Part shown: piece after piece, positions 1 to 12,700 of the stretch
Position numbering within the stretch: the stretch's first letter is position 1
Layout: the number at the start of each line of letters is the position of its first letter
Origin: Atriophallophorus winterbourni
Lineage: Eukaryota > Platyhelminthes > Trematoda > Plagiorchiida > Microphallidae
Length of the DNA: 64,000 bases
Assembly (NCBI GenBank): GCA_013407085.1
Contig: JACCGJ010018191.1
Span: 1-64,000 of the forward strand
Reading direction: 5' to 3'
Notes under the pieces: generated by a model
What the model saw: the letters and a program-made list of their open reading frames with translations, nothing else
Told to the model about the DNA's origin: nothing
Database searches by the model: none
Made by a program: the position numbers and the translations under genes

Positions 1-144
1 CATTCTCCTAGACCTACGACCATCAGAGGTTCCACACGGAGAAAAAGGATTGTCCCTTTGGCAGTGGTGGGCGCTTCTCCGCAGCATTCCACCAAAAGAA
101 ATTCAGGACGCTCGATTGGCTTGTCAGCCACATACTGTCCTGTG

Positions 145-180
145 CAAACTGAACTGAACTGAACTGAACTGAACTGAACA
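145..180. repeat. (ACTGA)n pentanucleotide repeat
   Basis: About six tandem copies of the ACTGA unit. It lies in a stretch with no recognised gene. Confidence 0.9.
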
Positions 181-1640
181 GTAGCGCGATAAATGTGAAT
201 ATCAAGGTCGTCAGTCAAATCCGTTGTAATAGTTGAATTGTGCAATAGATTATTACGGTGTGAGAATCAAATGGTTTGTACATCATGCAGTGTCATCTCC
301 GACTGGTTTAAAAACAAAAAAAACGTTCGAGATATCCAGGCGTTATAATCGTGCAACTATTTCGAGTACTGTGTTCAATCCTGCCTGCCGTACATAAAAA
401 TGAGCAGTGCGACTTTCCATGGTGAGGGTCAGACTGCTGTCGAACATCATACTGCCCGTAGTATGTGATGCTAGCCGCATACCCGATCAAATGTCACAAA
501 AATCCAACGATGATGCATGCTGAACCTTAATGTATATACTAAGAAATATAGTATAATGCGAGGAAAGTACGTGTTGCCAAAATCCGTGACGAAATACAAA
601 CTTACGTATTCCTATGAATGATTCGCGCTGCGTTACCGCTAACAATTGTTATTTTCTGTCGTAAAATTTTCTCCCTATTATTGGTCGTTCGATATCAATC
701 GGAGCAGTTTAGTTTACCAGAAAAGAAAAGATAATCAAGATTAGTAATCCGAAACCCTGTAAATTTTAGTTCGTCACCACGTGGGTGTGTCAGAGGTCCA
801 CGTAAAGTTAGCGCGAGGTTATATTATGCGTTTCTCGCAAAACAGCATCGTGATGGAAAACGCTTATGAATATGAACATCCGATTAGAATTATTAAAGAA
901 TTATTTCAAAGGAAAATAATTTCTGCATAACTCCACCTTTAGAGCGATTTCTATGAAAGCCATGCTCGATACCTTTTTACGGTGCGCACCGAGGCTGCAG
1001 TTTTATGGCACGACCGGCGTAGGTGTGCGTGAAAGGTGACGTGAATGCTGCTTCCTTGAGTCTTGGTTTTGTGCTGGAATCGGGGTGCGGAGAGCTGAAT
1101 GAGACGACAGGCCATGGAGTAGCGTTGGTCCCAAGATAGCAGTAGATGTCGCGTGACCTCAGTCTGTCACCTAACTCCAGGTTTACGAATTGTTGATTTT
1201 CAAGTTGTGCGATGGGTGTGCATGATGGATCCTTTGCCTTGACATTGCGTTGTTTGTGGTCCGTTTAAACCGTGAAAAGACGTCTTGTTAGAGTGTGCCG
1301 AAAGTGATTAATTGCGATGTAAATCGCACGTATTTTGCGGCTAAAAATGTTGTACGCTTGTTGCGCCGACTGTAGGTTTCGGGCGAAGGATAGTGGTTTG
1401 CACTTGTTGTAGTACAGATCCGACAGAGATTTCAATAGTCAATAGTCCATAGTATATTTTGGTACAAAAAGCTAAGAGCTTAAAATAGAACCACAGGATA
1501 GTCAGCACAAGGGGTCGGGTGGAGTCCATGAAATTGGGTTTCGGTTACCAAAGTTCCGTAAATGGTGGGGTCAGAGGAAGCACAGGGTAGTCAATACAGG
1601 GGAGGATGGATTGGCGTCAATTCGTATGTAGGTCTGGAAA
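181..1640. other. Non-coding stretch, nothing recognised
   Basis: Only short ORFs with no family resemblance are visible on either strand. No splice-supported coding segment or repeat shared with the rest of the window was found. Confidence 0.5.
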
Positions 1641-1689
1641 AGAGAAAATGGGTGCAGCATCGGGAACAAAAAGAAATGTGCGAAGTTAA

Positions 1690-2050
1690 ATTCAAATTTT
1701 CTGAGAAAGATATAGGTAAGAGTCAAGGCGTTCTTTAAAAATAGCAAGGGAAGGAGAGGTTACAATGAAAGACGGTAAATCATTCCAGGCAGAAGGAGTG
1801 CGGACTGAGAAAAAGAACATTCGGTAGTTTAACCGACTTGGTAGATGGGCAAGCTTTAAGACATGTCCCCGGGTTCCGGAACTAGGGGCCATCGAAAGCA
1901 GTCTGAAGCACGGGTGTTTGGCATTCTTGAGAATCAGGAAAACCAAAATCAGATCCCCTCGAATGCGGCGGTAACTCATGGGGAACAAATTAAGTGCCTT
2001 CAGGCGATCTTCATAGTTCATTTGACAAGCATTTGTTTGCTGCTCTTTCT
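1690..2050 (-). mobile_element. CR1-like LINE (LINE-A type) C-terminal fragment
   Basis: Reading the minus strand gives YEDRLKALNLF, YRRIRGDLILVF, RGHVLKLAHLPSRLNYR and the typical end SAWNDLPSF, then FKERLDSYL. This is the conserved tail after the reverse transcriptase of CR1/jockey-type LINEs. It is open for 109 codons, and the rest of the element is absent. A Ty3/gypsy gag relic in the same orientation lies next to it. Confidence 0.8.
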
Positions 2051-2379
2051 TGGCTTTGCCGTCCGTTGAGAGGTTGGTCAGCGGGATGAGTGTACTTTAT
2101 TTGGTTTTGAATGCTTGAAACGTGGTGACTGCCTCCGTTGTCTTGCAAAACTTCTTGGGTGCGTACCCGTTGAAAATCGGTTATCCGTTGGCATGTTGCA
2201 GTGCTGTTTAGAATGATTTGTTTTGAGCTCAGGAAGGATACCTTGGTACGATGTATGGGATACCTGAGAGGAAGTGTGCGCTTATTGAGTCCTCTGTTTT
2301 TGCCACATGGTGTCGTGGCGCCTAAATTCTCAGAATCCGTAGGGTTTGGTAAAGACCTTGCGAATTTAGAGGGACGAAA

Positions 2380-3146
2380 TTGCTAACATTTTACCTTGGC
2401 GCCGGAGGTGGGGGATTGGAGAAACGTGGGGGACAGTATGCAACGCCTTGCGGTGTTGCCGTGCCTCCGACGATACCTGCAAAAGCCGTTAGTACTAACC
2501 TGGGGTAACTTGCGTGTATTATGTGACGGCGTTTTGAGTGGCTTGCTAAGGCATTTGGGAGTCTCGTGGGCGCTCGGGATTGTCAAAGTGATCCGCTCAA
2601 GCCTTTCTTACAGGCGTGTGATACGAGAGACCAAAGGAGTTTGCGGGATAGCTATGTTGGCTACCTGGACGTTTAGATTATTCGAAAAGCACTCTAGGAT
2701 TTTACTAGCAAAGAGTGCTAGCTTTGGCGCTAACCGGAAGGCACTTCATCCACGAGTTTTTCAGATGTGCATCAGTGATGACATTATGGTCATCCAATGA
2801 TCTTATATGCCTCAACAGTTGTGCGGGCTACCGGTTCCCTAACTCTGTAACCTGTAACAGTTGCTGCAGCCATGCTTCGTCGGAAATGCCGAATCTGTGC
2901 AGGATAGCCTATTTTAGCTTGTCGTAAGGAGCGTCGAGTGGTTTGGGGTCGAGCACGTCTAGAAGTTCGAGAACCACTTCGATGGGGATGTACCTTATCA
3001 CAGTACCAAATTTTATGTATTGAGAGTTAATTCAAAAATATTCAAATTCATCGTCGACCAAGACGAACCACACCTTGGGGTTGAAAGAACTAAAGGATGG
3101 CAGAGTAAGGTTGGAAAAATCGATAGCGTCTCCTTTCTTAGACATA
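2380..3146 (-). pseudogene. Ty3/gypsy-type gag relic
   Basis: The minus strand reads from an ATG near 3145: IDFSNLTLPSFSSFNPKVWF, then YIPIEVVLELLDVLDPKPLD, APYDKLK, ILHRFGISDEAWLQQLL and AQLLRHIRSLDDHNVITDAH. This order is typical of Ty3/gypsy Gag in flatworms and other animals. Towards 2420-2480 a Cys/His-Arg segment, FCRYRRRHGNTARRC, matches the C-terminal Gag motif. Several internal stops and frame changes show it is dead. No protease, reverse transcriptase or LTR was recognised beside it. Confidence 0.72.
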
Positions 3147-3159
3147 ATTTAAAATTTCG

Positions 3160-3955
3160 ATTCCTAGCTAAAATTGATTCTCGAAAACGGTAAACGAGGT
3201 GATGAAACTTATAATTCTCCCAGTTATCATGTCCCTGCTACATGTTTGCTGATGATGTCAAATCCAGTGATCACGGTGATCTGTTGAGAGATATTGAAAA
3301 GGTCATTAAATCGTCACAGGATTGTGATCTTCCTCGGAACTATAGTTAATGTCATCCGTTGTCAGCGGCAGTCGACGAAATAACAGTGATGCAAATAGCC
3401 GTAGGATCGACTTCTAATCTTTTTAGGGGTCAAGGATATTGGAATAGTCGTTACAGCGAACTTCAAATGGGTTGCGCAATGTGCCCCAGCTACATAACAA
3501 TCTTGAGTAGAAATCTTTAGGTTTAAATCAGTTCTGACATGTAGAACGCCGTAAGAGTGTCACACATTATTGCGATTGTCAGACCGCATTTAGATCACTG
3601 CGTGGAGCCCTTTCTTCCAAAAAGTCATCACTACTAGAGGGGATCCAAACTCTGGTTACCAAAATTTTTTATGATTTGTCTAGGAAACTCTACGAGAAAA
3701 ATAATTTATTTTAGTCTCTTCTCACATCGGGGTGACCTAGTAGAAACCTTCTAATGCCCGAGAGGCCTAGGCGACGAGGGTTGTCCAAATCTTCCTTCGA
3801 GAAATCCAGTAATACTGCATTCACGTTAATGACTTCATCGACGTATTTCGTTCAGCCCTCTCGAGCAAGAAGCAGGTTGCAAATGCATGATTTTCTAGAA
3901 CGAAGACCATGTTTTTTATTGAAGTCGATTAGTTCCAAGGCAGGAGACGAGACAG
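3160..3955. other. Non-coding stretch, nothing recognised
   Basis: It lies upstream of the gag relic, where an LTR and primer-binding site would be expected, but no terminal TG..CA repeat pair could be identified by eye. Confidence 0.4.
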
Positions 3956-3958
3956 GTT

Positions 3959-4503
3959 CCAAAGGTTGTCATAGCCGGGGGTGGCGGTGGGGATAAGCTC
4001 CCATCTGGTATAAAATGTCCCAATGTCACTGCGTCCAAATAGCCTCTTGACAACCAAGTCCAGCTTCTGGCCTGCACGAGTGGCTATCGAGCCAGGGCGG
4101 CGGAACTGCTTCTCAACAGGAGAAGGGGCGAGGGCGAGTGACTGGCGCCTGAAAACCAGTTTGCTTCGGGCAGTGTAGCTCGTTAGCCTGGGAGGGTATT
4201 TCATCTAAGGGAAGGAAAACCCTGATTTTAAACCTCCGCTGCCTTGCGGGATACCCGATCGCGGGAAAGGCTTCGGGAGAAAACCCTGAGAAAAAACCTG
4301 GAACAGAGTCTGGTAGACCACCTCTTTCTGGCAACTCCCTGCTGCCTTGCAGGTCGCACTTGGTTGTGCAAAGGCTAGAAAGCTGACTCGAACAAACGCC
4401 GAGTGGTGCTGGGGACGCCGCTTTGTACTCAAATTCCCAAGAATCTTCTTTGAAGCCGACTCATCCTCCAGGAGGAGATAGTCGCACAAAGTAAGTAAGT
4501 AAG
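3959..4503 (+). repeat. Dispersed repeat R3, copy 1
   Basis: Shares most of its length with 42167-42741: GGAGAAGGGGCGA, TGACTGGCGCCT, CGGGAAAGGCTTCGGGAGAA, GCAACTCCCTGCTGCCTTGC, GTGGTGCTGGGGAC and a final AAGTAAGTAAGTAAG tail. The 3' (AAGT)n tail suggests a retroposed element, perhaps the non-coding part of a LINE. No coding capacity was recognised. Confidence 0.75.
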
Positions 4504-5750
4504 GAGACGAGACAGTGAGTAGTCGATAGTTTGCGGATTACACCCGTGCACCAACTTTAAAGATAGAACTAATAACACTTTCTCCCCACGCTTGGGGTAT
4601 CATGACGGGGGGTTGTAGCGGAATCCATACAACGTTGAAAAAGTGATTAGTAGATACGATACATGCAATGCAGCTCTTCCAGCTAATTATGGTTAATGCT
4701 ATCTAGTCGTGGCTAGAAGTATTGCGCAGGCACAGTATGTCCTTGTGATCCGCGTCGGGGTTGAAACTTATTTCTTGTATATCGTGCGAGAGACGAGGAA
4801 GGTTAAGGTGGGAGGAGTATGTATGCTATATGAGATTGAAAATTAAAGCATAGGGTGTGAACAACAGTTGATATAGTATCGTTTGTGTTGACTAAGTATT
4901 GAATGCCAAGTTTAACGACGCGTCTCTGATTTACAAAATAGAACAAGCTTTCGGAGTTGTCCCAAAACACGTTAGAGATGTATAATTCACATTGATACGG
5001 GCAATAATTTCACGCTATTAATTTCTCAGTCAGATCGATTTCCTCATGTCTAGTAACACTGCCATGTGGGGTTCTTACGACCGAGGGCTTGTAACTAGCA
5101 GGAGGTAGCAGCGTGTCCCGTTAAGCTAAACACACGGTTTAGGCAGTATCGATCTGATCCAACATTGAAAATTTCCACAAGTTGGTTGCGACACGCTTGC
5201 GGAAGAAATTAAAATCAGTAATTCGGCTTTTAGGGCGATGTCCATTGAAATAATCCATGAAAGACAAATGTCAAAACAACATGGTCGCTGTGACTAAATG
5301 TTAAAGGGAGGGTTTTCTATCGTTATTAATGATTAGATCCATTCGCATCACGATTAGCTTCGTGCACATGATTATGTAATGGATAAGTTACTAATATCTC
5401 AGAAAAGGAATAGACACTTAGTGCGCGTAGTTAGATATCAATAACATTTTTAAATACAGCCCTTCAAAACCAGCTGCCTTACATCTCGTCACTCAAAGAG
5501 AGCCTAATCTCCGCTTCACTTGTTTGCGTTAAATCAACCAAACAAGATTCAAAACAAAAGTAAAAGATGTTGGATTCACAGCAACTGACCACCCAGTTTG
5601 CTCACTTTAAGATGTTCCACCCAGTGAAACAAGCGATGCATCTTGTTAGCTGATAAATTATCATCCTTCTCTGAGATTATATCGCCGACTCCAGTAATCA
5701 AAGTGTCGCCTGGGAGTTCTAGACCACTGCGACAAACACGCTGAATTGTA
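4504..5750. other. Non-coding stretch, nothing recognised
   Basis: No protein family, RNA gene or window-internal repeat was identified on either strand. Confidence 0.5.
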
Positions 5751-5836
5751 AACTTGACAGTATCTTAGCCCACGTGCAGTCTCTGACGGTGCGGCACTTT
5801 GCCTGGATCAGGCTTGTGCTTTCAATCAATCAATCA
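5751..5836 (+). mobile_element. SINE-1 copy, 3' part only
   Basis: Starts at CTTGACAGTATCTTAGCCCA and runs through the diagnostic CACTTTGCCTGGATCAGGCT to a TTTCAATCAATCAATC tail. The tail is CAAT-type rather than the usual CATA. About 86 bp, strongly 5'-truncated, upstream of WDR48. Confidence 0.85.
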
Positions 5837-6384
5837 AACTCGGAAAGCTTCTTAAAATTTATGCGCTTAGAAATGAATTTTACTGCGAATCTAGATGGAA
5901 TGCGCGTGCAATTGGAATCTGGAAATTGTTTCCTTTTCATCGTTTCCTTATTTTCGTTGCTGTTCACAAGTTTTTTTGCATTCTCATGGTTATGGTGATC
6001 GATGGATTGCATTATTTCATCCACAAAATTTTTCTGGCATACCCGAGTTGATCAAGTGCTTGAAGAGTAAGAAATCAATTAAGAAATGTTTAAATATATC
6101 TGTGCACACCTTTCGAACAAGTGTGTTTGTGCAAACAACTGTCTATCCCCCTGGATATTATTCATGTGATAAAGGCTGTGTTTCTTTATCTATTAGCCAG
6201 CCTACGATATCCCGATGCAATTTGACCGTACACAAGTTTTTTACTTTATTGTGGTTGCATCAACTACAGACGCTCTAATTTCGGGCTCTTCTTTTCTGAA
6301 AATTTATCTGATCCGGATTTTCTTCTCAGAATTTTCATTTTTAGCCGACAATCATCAGAACAGTGTATATTTCTAAGTAATGTG
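5837..6384. other. Upstream flank of WDR48, no clear promoter
   Basis: AT-rich sequence before the WDR48 start. No TATA box at a convincing position and no trans-splice acceptor could be established. Confidence 0.4.
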
Positions 6385-6470
6385 TTGCTCACACCCCCGC
6401 TCTTACACCACTACCGGTTTCTGTCTGTTTGCCGTCGTCAGTTGGAGACAGTAAGATTAGGTTCAGTGTA
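6385..6470 (-). ncRNA. Hammerhead ribozyme motif in HHR repeat
   Basis: On the minus strand: stem-I strand CTCCAA, core CTGACGA (6441 down to 6435, matching CUGANGA), a short stem II around AAACA, GAAA, a loopless stem III from CCGG, then GUA as cleavage triplet and GTGGTG as second stem-I strand. Stem I is imperfect (A opposite G next to the core) and stem II has a mismatch. It lies just upstream of WDR48 on the opposite strand. Confidence 0.6.
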
Positions 6471-6599
6471 TATTCCTTTTTTCGGATTTCGCGAAATTTT
6501 TTTTTGATGAACGGTTGCCTGAATTTTGTATTACTGCCATTTTTATAGGCAATAGCTCATGCACCACATTCGTGCCTTTCAGCGTGATTGTACTTCAGC

Positions 6600-6764
6600 A
6601 TGACTGGTAGAAATAAAATACAACTCTCCTTTTTCATGCGAGAGGAAGTGGAGCCGAGAAACAGAGCTGGTGTCAATGCATTGCAATATGACCCGACCAC
6701 CGGTCGCTTGTTCACTGCGGGAAGGGATTCGATTATTCGTGTATGGAACACAAGAAAAGCACAT
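6600..6764 (+). CDS. WDR48: WDR48 exon 1 (start codon, first WD repeat)
   Basis: Encodes residues 1-55. The ATG at 6600 is preferred because GRNKIQLSF followed by [10 protein letters not shown] and GVNALQYDP lines up with the human protein from its N-terminus. The first WD repeat ends in [14 protein letters not shown]. The donor at 6765 is GTATGT and phase is 0. No TATA box or clear promoter is visible upstream; transcription start and any 5' UTR intron cannot be placed. Confidence 0.93.
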
Positions 6765-9700
6765 GTATGTCTTACATTTTGGGTATCCTAAAACGCTGTT
6801 CCACTAACAGGACCCTTTTTTGCACAACATGGAACATCATGCAGACTGGGTAAACGATATCGTTCTTTGCTGCGGTTCCAAGTACCGTAGGTTTTTTTTC
6901 CAGCGAATGATCAAATCTTGTATAAATGTATTTTGTTACTTATTTATGTATTGGAAATTGTTTTATCAATTTTATACACCTTTGGGTCAAAATTTGAATT
7001 TCGGTATCATATTTTCTATTGATAATGACGACAGCTTGTGATTTCATACATACATACAGTACCCGCCGCACAAAATACAATTAACCGTAAAGTAACCACT
7101 TTTCTCGTGATATATTCATTTTGTGTTTTCACATCAGCTTGTTGGGACAGGCATTGTCCTTCTATCCCAAGATGCGTGAGTAATATGTTAGCTATCTTGA
7201 AATCTCTCGGTTCTGCGTAATCAATGATGTCTTCGGAATTATTTATCGCTTTTTTAATTACATCTCGCTATTTTCTCAGTTTCCATTTAATGCTGCTCTT
7301 GTTATTAAGGTTGAAAAAAATTGTAAAAGCGTTGCGGTACGCGACTTCATTCTTAATTTTTGTTAGATTGTTTTCGCCAGGCAATCTGCGGTATCTTGTA
7401 TCCTGCGAGCTAATTTAGATTTAAATAGGGTTTCGTTCCACAGGACGAAATATTTTAAAGCTTGCTGGGTCACTCCTGGTCTTGGTATAATAATTTTAAG
7501 ACAATAGTAATTCTACTTTGCTCATCGGGTGTCATCATGTTATTATGTTTCAAGTGAATGTTGTTAGATCTGGTGAAATCGTCTGAGTGCACTCAGCTCT
7601 GTAAAAATCAGGCGCTAGTTTATACAGCTAGAGTGGATTCAACGTATTTTTTCAACGTTTGCTCATAATCACTTATGTCACCGTATTCCAAGGGACAGAG
7701 CATCCATTTTCATCGGCTCTTTGTTACTATCACCAGGCAATTTGACTTCACTTCTTGGGATCAATACTAACCAATTCAATAGTTTTTGACCGCGGGCTAG
7801 GATGTCAATCGGACTTGAAAATCTACAGCGTTCGGCTTGACTTCATGGTTTCTTGGTCATATCATAGTTAAAGGACGACTCCTTTCGAATTCAACTGGTA
7901 AATGGTACATCGACATGTTTGAGCTTACTGTATGGTTAAGGGTAAATACATCATTTTCGATGCCAATGAAATGAATCATACTTGACATCGAAAACCACGA
8001 TGGGGCTTTGGCGTTGACGTTTCGCAACCTTCTTGTCCAATTTGAGATATGGGCAACACGTCTCAGTTTGTATGTACTCTTTCTTCAGATTCCGTATCGT
8101 TTTAGTCTCACCCTTGTCATCTATTTAGAAATTGATTTGCCAGAGGTAGTGAGCTGCATGCTGAAACAGGCTGGAGTCTCACTACCATTTCCTGTTCTTT
8201 TTTATTCCTTATATCTGTCTAGGCCTGGGCAACCTGACAGTATCTTAGCCCACGTGCAGTCTCTGGCTGTGCGGCACTTTGCCTGGATCAGGCTTTTGCT
8301 TTCATACCATCTATTTAGAATTCTTTCGCGTTATGGCTAATAGGCAGTTAAGCATCCGGTAGGCGTGGTAAACATCTGTGATCTATTTTCGGTAAGTTTA
8401 ATTTTTCCGCAACATTAACTGTACGAAAACCCATTCGAACAACTTTCTGTTTAGAAATTAACGCTTCTTCCTGTCCGTCTATTTTATCGCAGTGGTTTCT
8501 GCTTCCAACGACACCACAGTCAAACTGTGGAATGCGGTCAAGGGATTTTGCATGTCCACTCTTCGCACACACAAAGACTACGTCCGTGTCTTGGCCTACG
8601 CCCAGCATCGAGAGGAAGTTGCAAGTGCTGGACTTGATCATACTATTTATCTATGGGACGTGCGAACGCTGACGGCGCTCACACCCACGAACAACACGGT
8701 TACAAGTTAGCTGATTGTTTTCCTTTCTTTTATTTTTCCATATTATCGCTTGTGTACTGACGCCTTGGTAACCTGACAGTATTCATGTATAACGTTTCCG
8801 ACATGTATGTATTTTACGAACTTGTGCTTCGTGAACTGTGTAATATGGATACCTACAACAGTTTGAAAATATCTGCGACAGCTTCGGGCCCTGTCTAGTG
8901 GATGAAACCGCAACAGCTGTAGGCTTCAGTTTATTGAAACTAGAGATAAGTACCTGTTACCGTCGCATACGTAAATTTGCTTTCCGTAATATGCCGTTTG
9001 GTAGTAATGTTGCTGACTTCCTAAATTGGATTCTTTTTGGGACGCCACATCCAATTGGTGTATATCTCGTGGTGTTCAAAGCGTCACATAACTTAACCAG
9101 CTAAATATCCTAACTAGTAACTTTTCATAATTCGTTGCAGACCGTCTTCCGGACTAGGGTCTCCGCGATTCTTTATCGCAGTGGTTAGCTACCCTTGAGA
9201 ATGCTTTGATACTGTGTGCAGTGGCGGTATTGCAGTGAGCAACTTCTTGGGTTGTTTGCCTAATCTTGTATGTTGTCGAGTGGAGGAAAGCTTTTTACGA
9301 TGAATTACATTAAAAGCTTACGGAAGGTGTCATGTCCTATTGTCGCTCAATTCACACAAAAAACTTGGTTGAATGCATGTTCCATTTGAGGTGTAAGCAC
9401 CCCATCCCAGTTTGTTTGTGCTTGCTCTTCTATAGATTCCGTAGCACTTTACCTTCGCCGTTCCCCATATTTTAGGATTTTATCTGTTTTCATGGTTGCA
9501 TGGCAGTTAAGCATTCGCTACGTACTACCGGTGGGTAACACTGTCCATGATGCTAACGATGAGTATCTACACTATGGAGCCATGAAACTTGTCTGCAATA
9601 ATCTTGTTTACTGCGATAGTTTTAACTGTTTTTGATATTTCACCTATATCTTGCTGTGCCCACCCACAAAATATCCCGTTTTGTGCGTACTCCACACACA

Positions 9701-12700
9701 TCAGGACGATCTTCGCTTGGTAAAATCTTATAAACCTAAGCCAACAGAAATGAGCAATGTCCATTGTGTTGTCAGTGGTTACACAGATGGTAGTATCATA
9801 GCTTCTGCTGTTGTGCTTCATAGCTGTTTCATTTTCCCACAACACTTGACCCAGTCACCAAGCGAATTCAATCATCTCAATAAGAAGCTCATAACAAAAT
9901 CACCTTTTACGGACAGTTGCACTCATCAATCGAAAAATTCCCAGTGGTTTGGTTGTTTTGAAGTTTTCTTACGCGCAATTACTCACTGTCCCCAGTTTTA
10001 CAATCGAACAGCAATTCGGTCATTTTTATTCTGACCATATAATGAGAAGTTCAGTTCAGTTTAGTATTATAAAATTTGCACAATGCTGATTTTCATTGTG
10101 TTGTTGTTGTTGTTGTAGTCTGTTGTCCGCTGCTTCATGCGGTCGCACATAATTCATTTTCCCGGTGGAGCCATTGCTCATGGTTCCTCATTCTTCGTTT
10201 TTCGGTTTCGCGCCATATCCGTGACATGCCATTGGCACTATTTAACTAGTCTAGGCCTGGGCAACCTGACACTATCTTAGCCCACGTGCAGTCTCTGACG
10301 GTGCGGCACTTTGCCTGGATCAGGCTTGTGCTTTCATACCATTTAACTAGTGCTACATTTGCTAATTTCACAACCACCAAGCATATGCTGTAAGATGGCA
10401 TTATCCGATTCACCGATCATTTGTTTTTCTTCGCCTGATTTCCATTCTCAGCATCCTCCTTTGCTGATAAAAAAGATAGCATCTACAGCCTTGCTCTCAA
10501 TCCGGCCGGTACGATTCTGTTGTCGGGCAGCCCAGACAAGTTAATTCGCGTTTGGGATCCCCGGGTATGTCGCAAGCAATTTCAACTTCGAGGCCATACC
10601 GGCAATATCAGGGCGTTGCTCATTCGACCGGACGGACAACAGGTAATGCCTCAATTCATTTTTGCCGGTGTTGAAATTTGTCTTGTCATTTTTTTCGATA
10701 CCCCCGAAGATGAATAAGGTATTCCACAAAGGTTAATTGAATGTCACTATTAAATAGGGTTCTTACAATGAACCATGATGTTCGAATAGAGAATCACAAA
10801 GTGATTCCCGGTGAAGCGCTTGAGGCGCTTATAAATGACCAATATATATATTGTGATGCTCACATTCCCCTCACTTACACTCCACAACCGGTTTCTGGCC
10901 ATTTACCGTCATCAAGTGGAGACTGTAAAGTCAGGTTTAGTGAGCCTTGAAACAGTGGTAAATTGTAAACAAAGGTATTCTTGTGTCATCATCATTGACA
11001 GCATTAGACCGGTAACAAGTACCAAGTGCTTAACTGCCATACAACTATGACATAGTACACATTCTATGCTTATAAGCATAGCAATGTTCTAGGGCTTTCC
11101 AAAGAATGAATTTGTGATCGGCACATCCTCTACCGGGACGAAATCCTGCTTGCTTTTCATGAATGTGATTTCCTGTGTAAATTAAGGCGTCGAAGACATA
11201 CTGATACAAGAAGGAGAGGAAATGGCGGGCGTAAGGCTTATTCCCCTGTGATTATACCATGAATTACGCACGCCTTTTTTAAAATAGGTATGATTATAGA
11301 TTCTCCCCTACACTGGAGAATAGTTTTCGTGTTCCATACCTGACGAAAAAGGTCACGTAGTGTTTAATAGACTATCGCAACCCTCCTTGAACAAAACCGT
11401 GAGCAGTCCATCGGAACTAGTGGCCTTTAATCTTTGAATTGACTCAATAGCAGGCTTGATTTTTGCTTCGTTCGGAGGCGTTAAATCAACTGACCAACAC
11501 GAAATAGAATGCAATAAACCATCTGCTGCTGATCGGTTAAGTTGCTCATGAATATGCTCTGCCCAACGAGACAAGCGCCGCTCTATGTTAAGGGTTAAGG
11601 TGCCATCGTTCTCTATAATTGTCTCGCTGACTCCAATGGTTTCAGAACCTGTGATCGAATCAGCTGAAATAGCTTTCGGACATGACTTCCATTTCCTCAA
11701 CTTTTTGCAGCTACCACGCTTCCCTATCTGATCGAATGCTACGCTTGAGATCGTTTCTGACGAGTCTTCGTTCTTTATTATATTGTGAGCCAGTAGGAAT
11801 CCTTAGTTTATCTTCTAGTAGTCGAAGGGTAGCCTGGGAGATCAAGTGGAGCTTTCTGTCACCGTTGAAACTGCCACATACCGACTCCGCGAAATCGAGC
11901 ATTACAGTCCATGGTTGATTATCGTTAGGCGGGCGCCAAGTTAGACACTGCCACTTTTTGTGCTTAAACGAAATGCTACTAATATATAGTCTGTACTATG
12001 CGGCTAACATTGTGCTAGATTGATTGGCCAACGGTCGTGAGCTGCATGCTAAAACACGCTGGAGTCTCACTACCATTTCTATTTCCTTTACCATATCTGT
12101 TTAGGCCTGGGCAATCTGACAGTATCTTAGCCCATGTGCAGTCTCTGACTGTGCGGCACTCTGCCTGGATGAGGCTTATGCTTTCATACCATACCATACA
12201 TATGTGAAGAAAGCGTTCACCATTAATAGTCCACTGAGCATCGAGACTGAATTAACCACCGAGTTTTGGCTCAGTAATATCTAGGCGACCAAATTAAGCA
12301 CTCATATCTTCAGCGAGAATATCAGAACTCTGCGCTTCGTTGGAGTGTACAGAGTTCGTCATAGAAGATATCTTTGCTGTCATCAGTGCTACTATTAGTC
12401 GAATCACATGTGGCTACTAAGAACAAGCTTTAAGTTCGGGATCTAGTGCTGATAGAAGTAAATGGTCGGACGGCACACATCCTGCTTTTAACGGGAATCA
12501 AGTCTAAACATTGAGCTTTCTGTATGTGAATTCAGAACTATGCCTACATCCGTTTAACATGGGAAGGAAGCAAAAGAGTTACCTTAACAGCGCAAAATGT
12601 ACCTGTTGGAAAGAGTTGGTGCAGTCAATTCGGTTGTCATAGAGGGATCTTAAAGTCTTGTCTCTGACAAGCGACAAATGTCGAAAGACAACGAATCTAG

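Noticed and set aside
2396..2800. 134-codon plus-strand ORF
   Set aside because: Shadow of the minus-strand gag relic.
10741..10950. ORF ending in [14 protein letters not shown], with relatives at 59146-59487 and 17219-17500
   Set aside because: It is the complementary strand of the hammerhead repeat; the shared residues come from conserved ribozyme bases.
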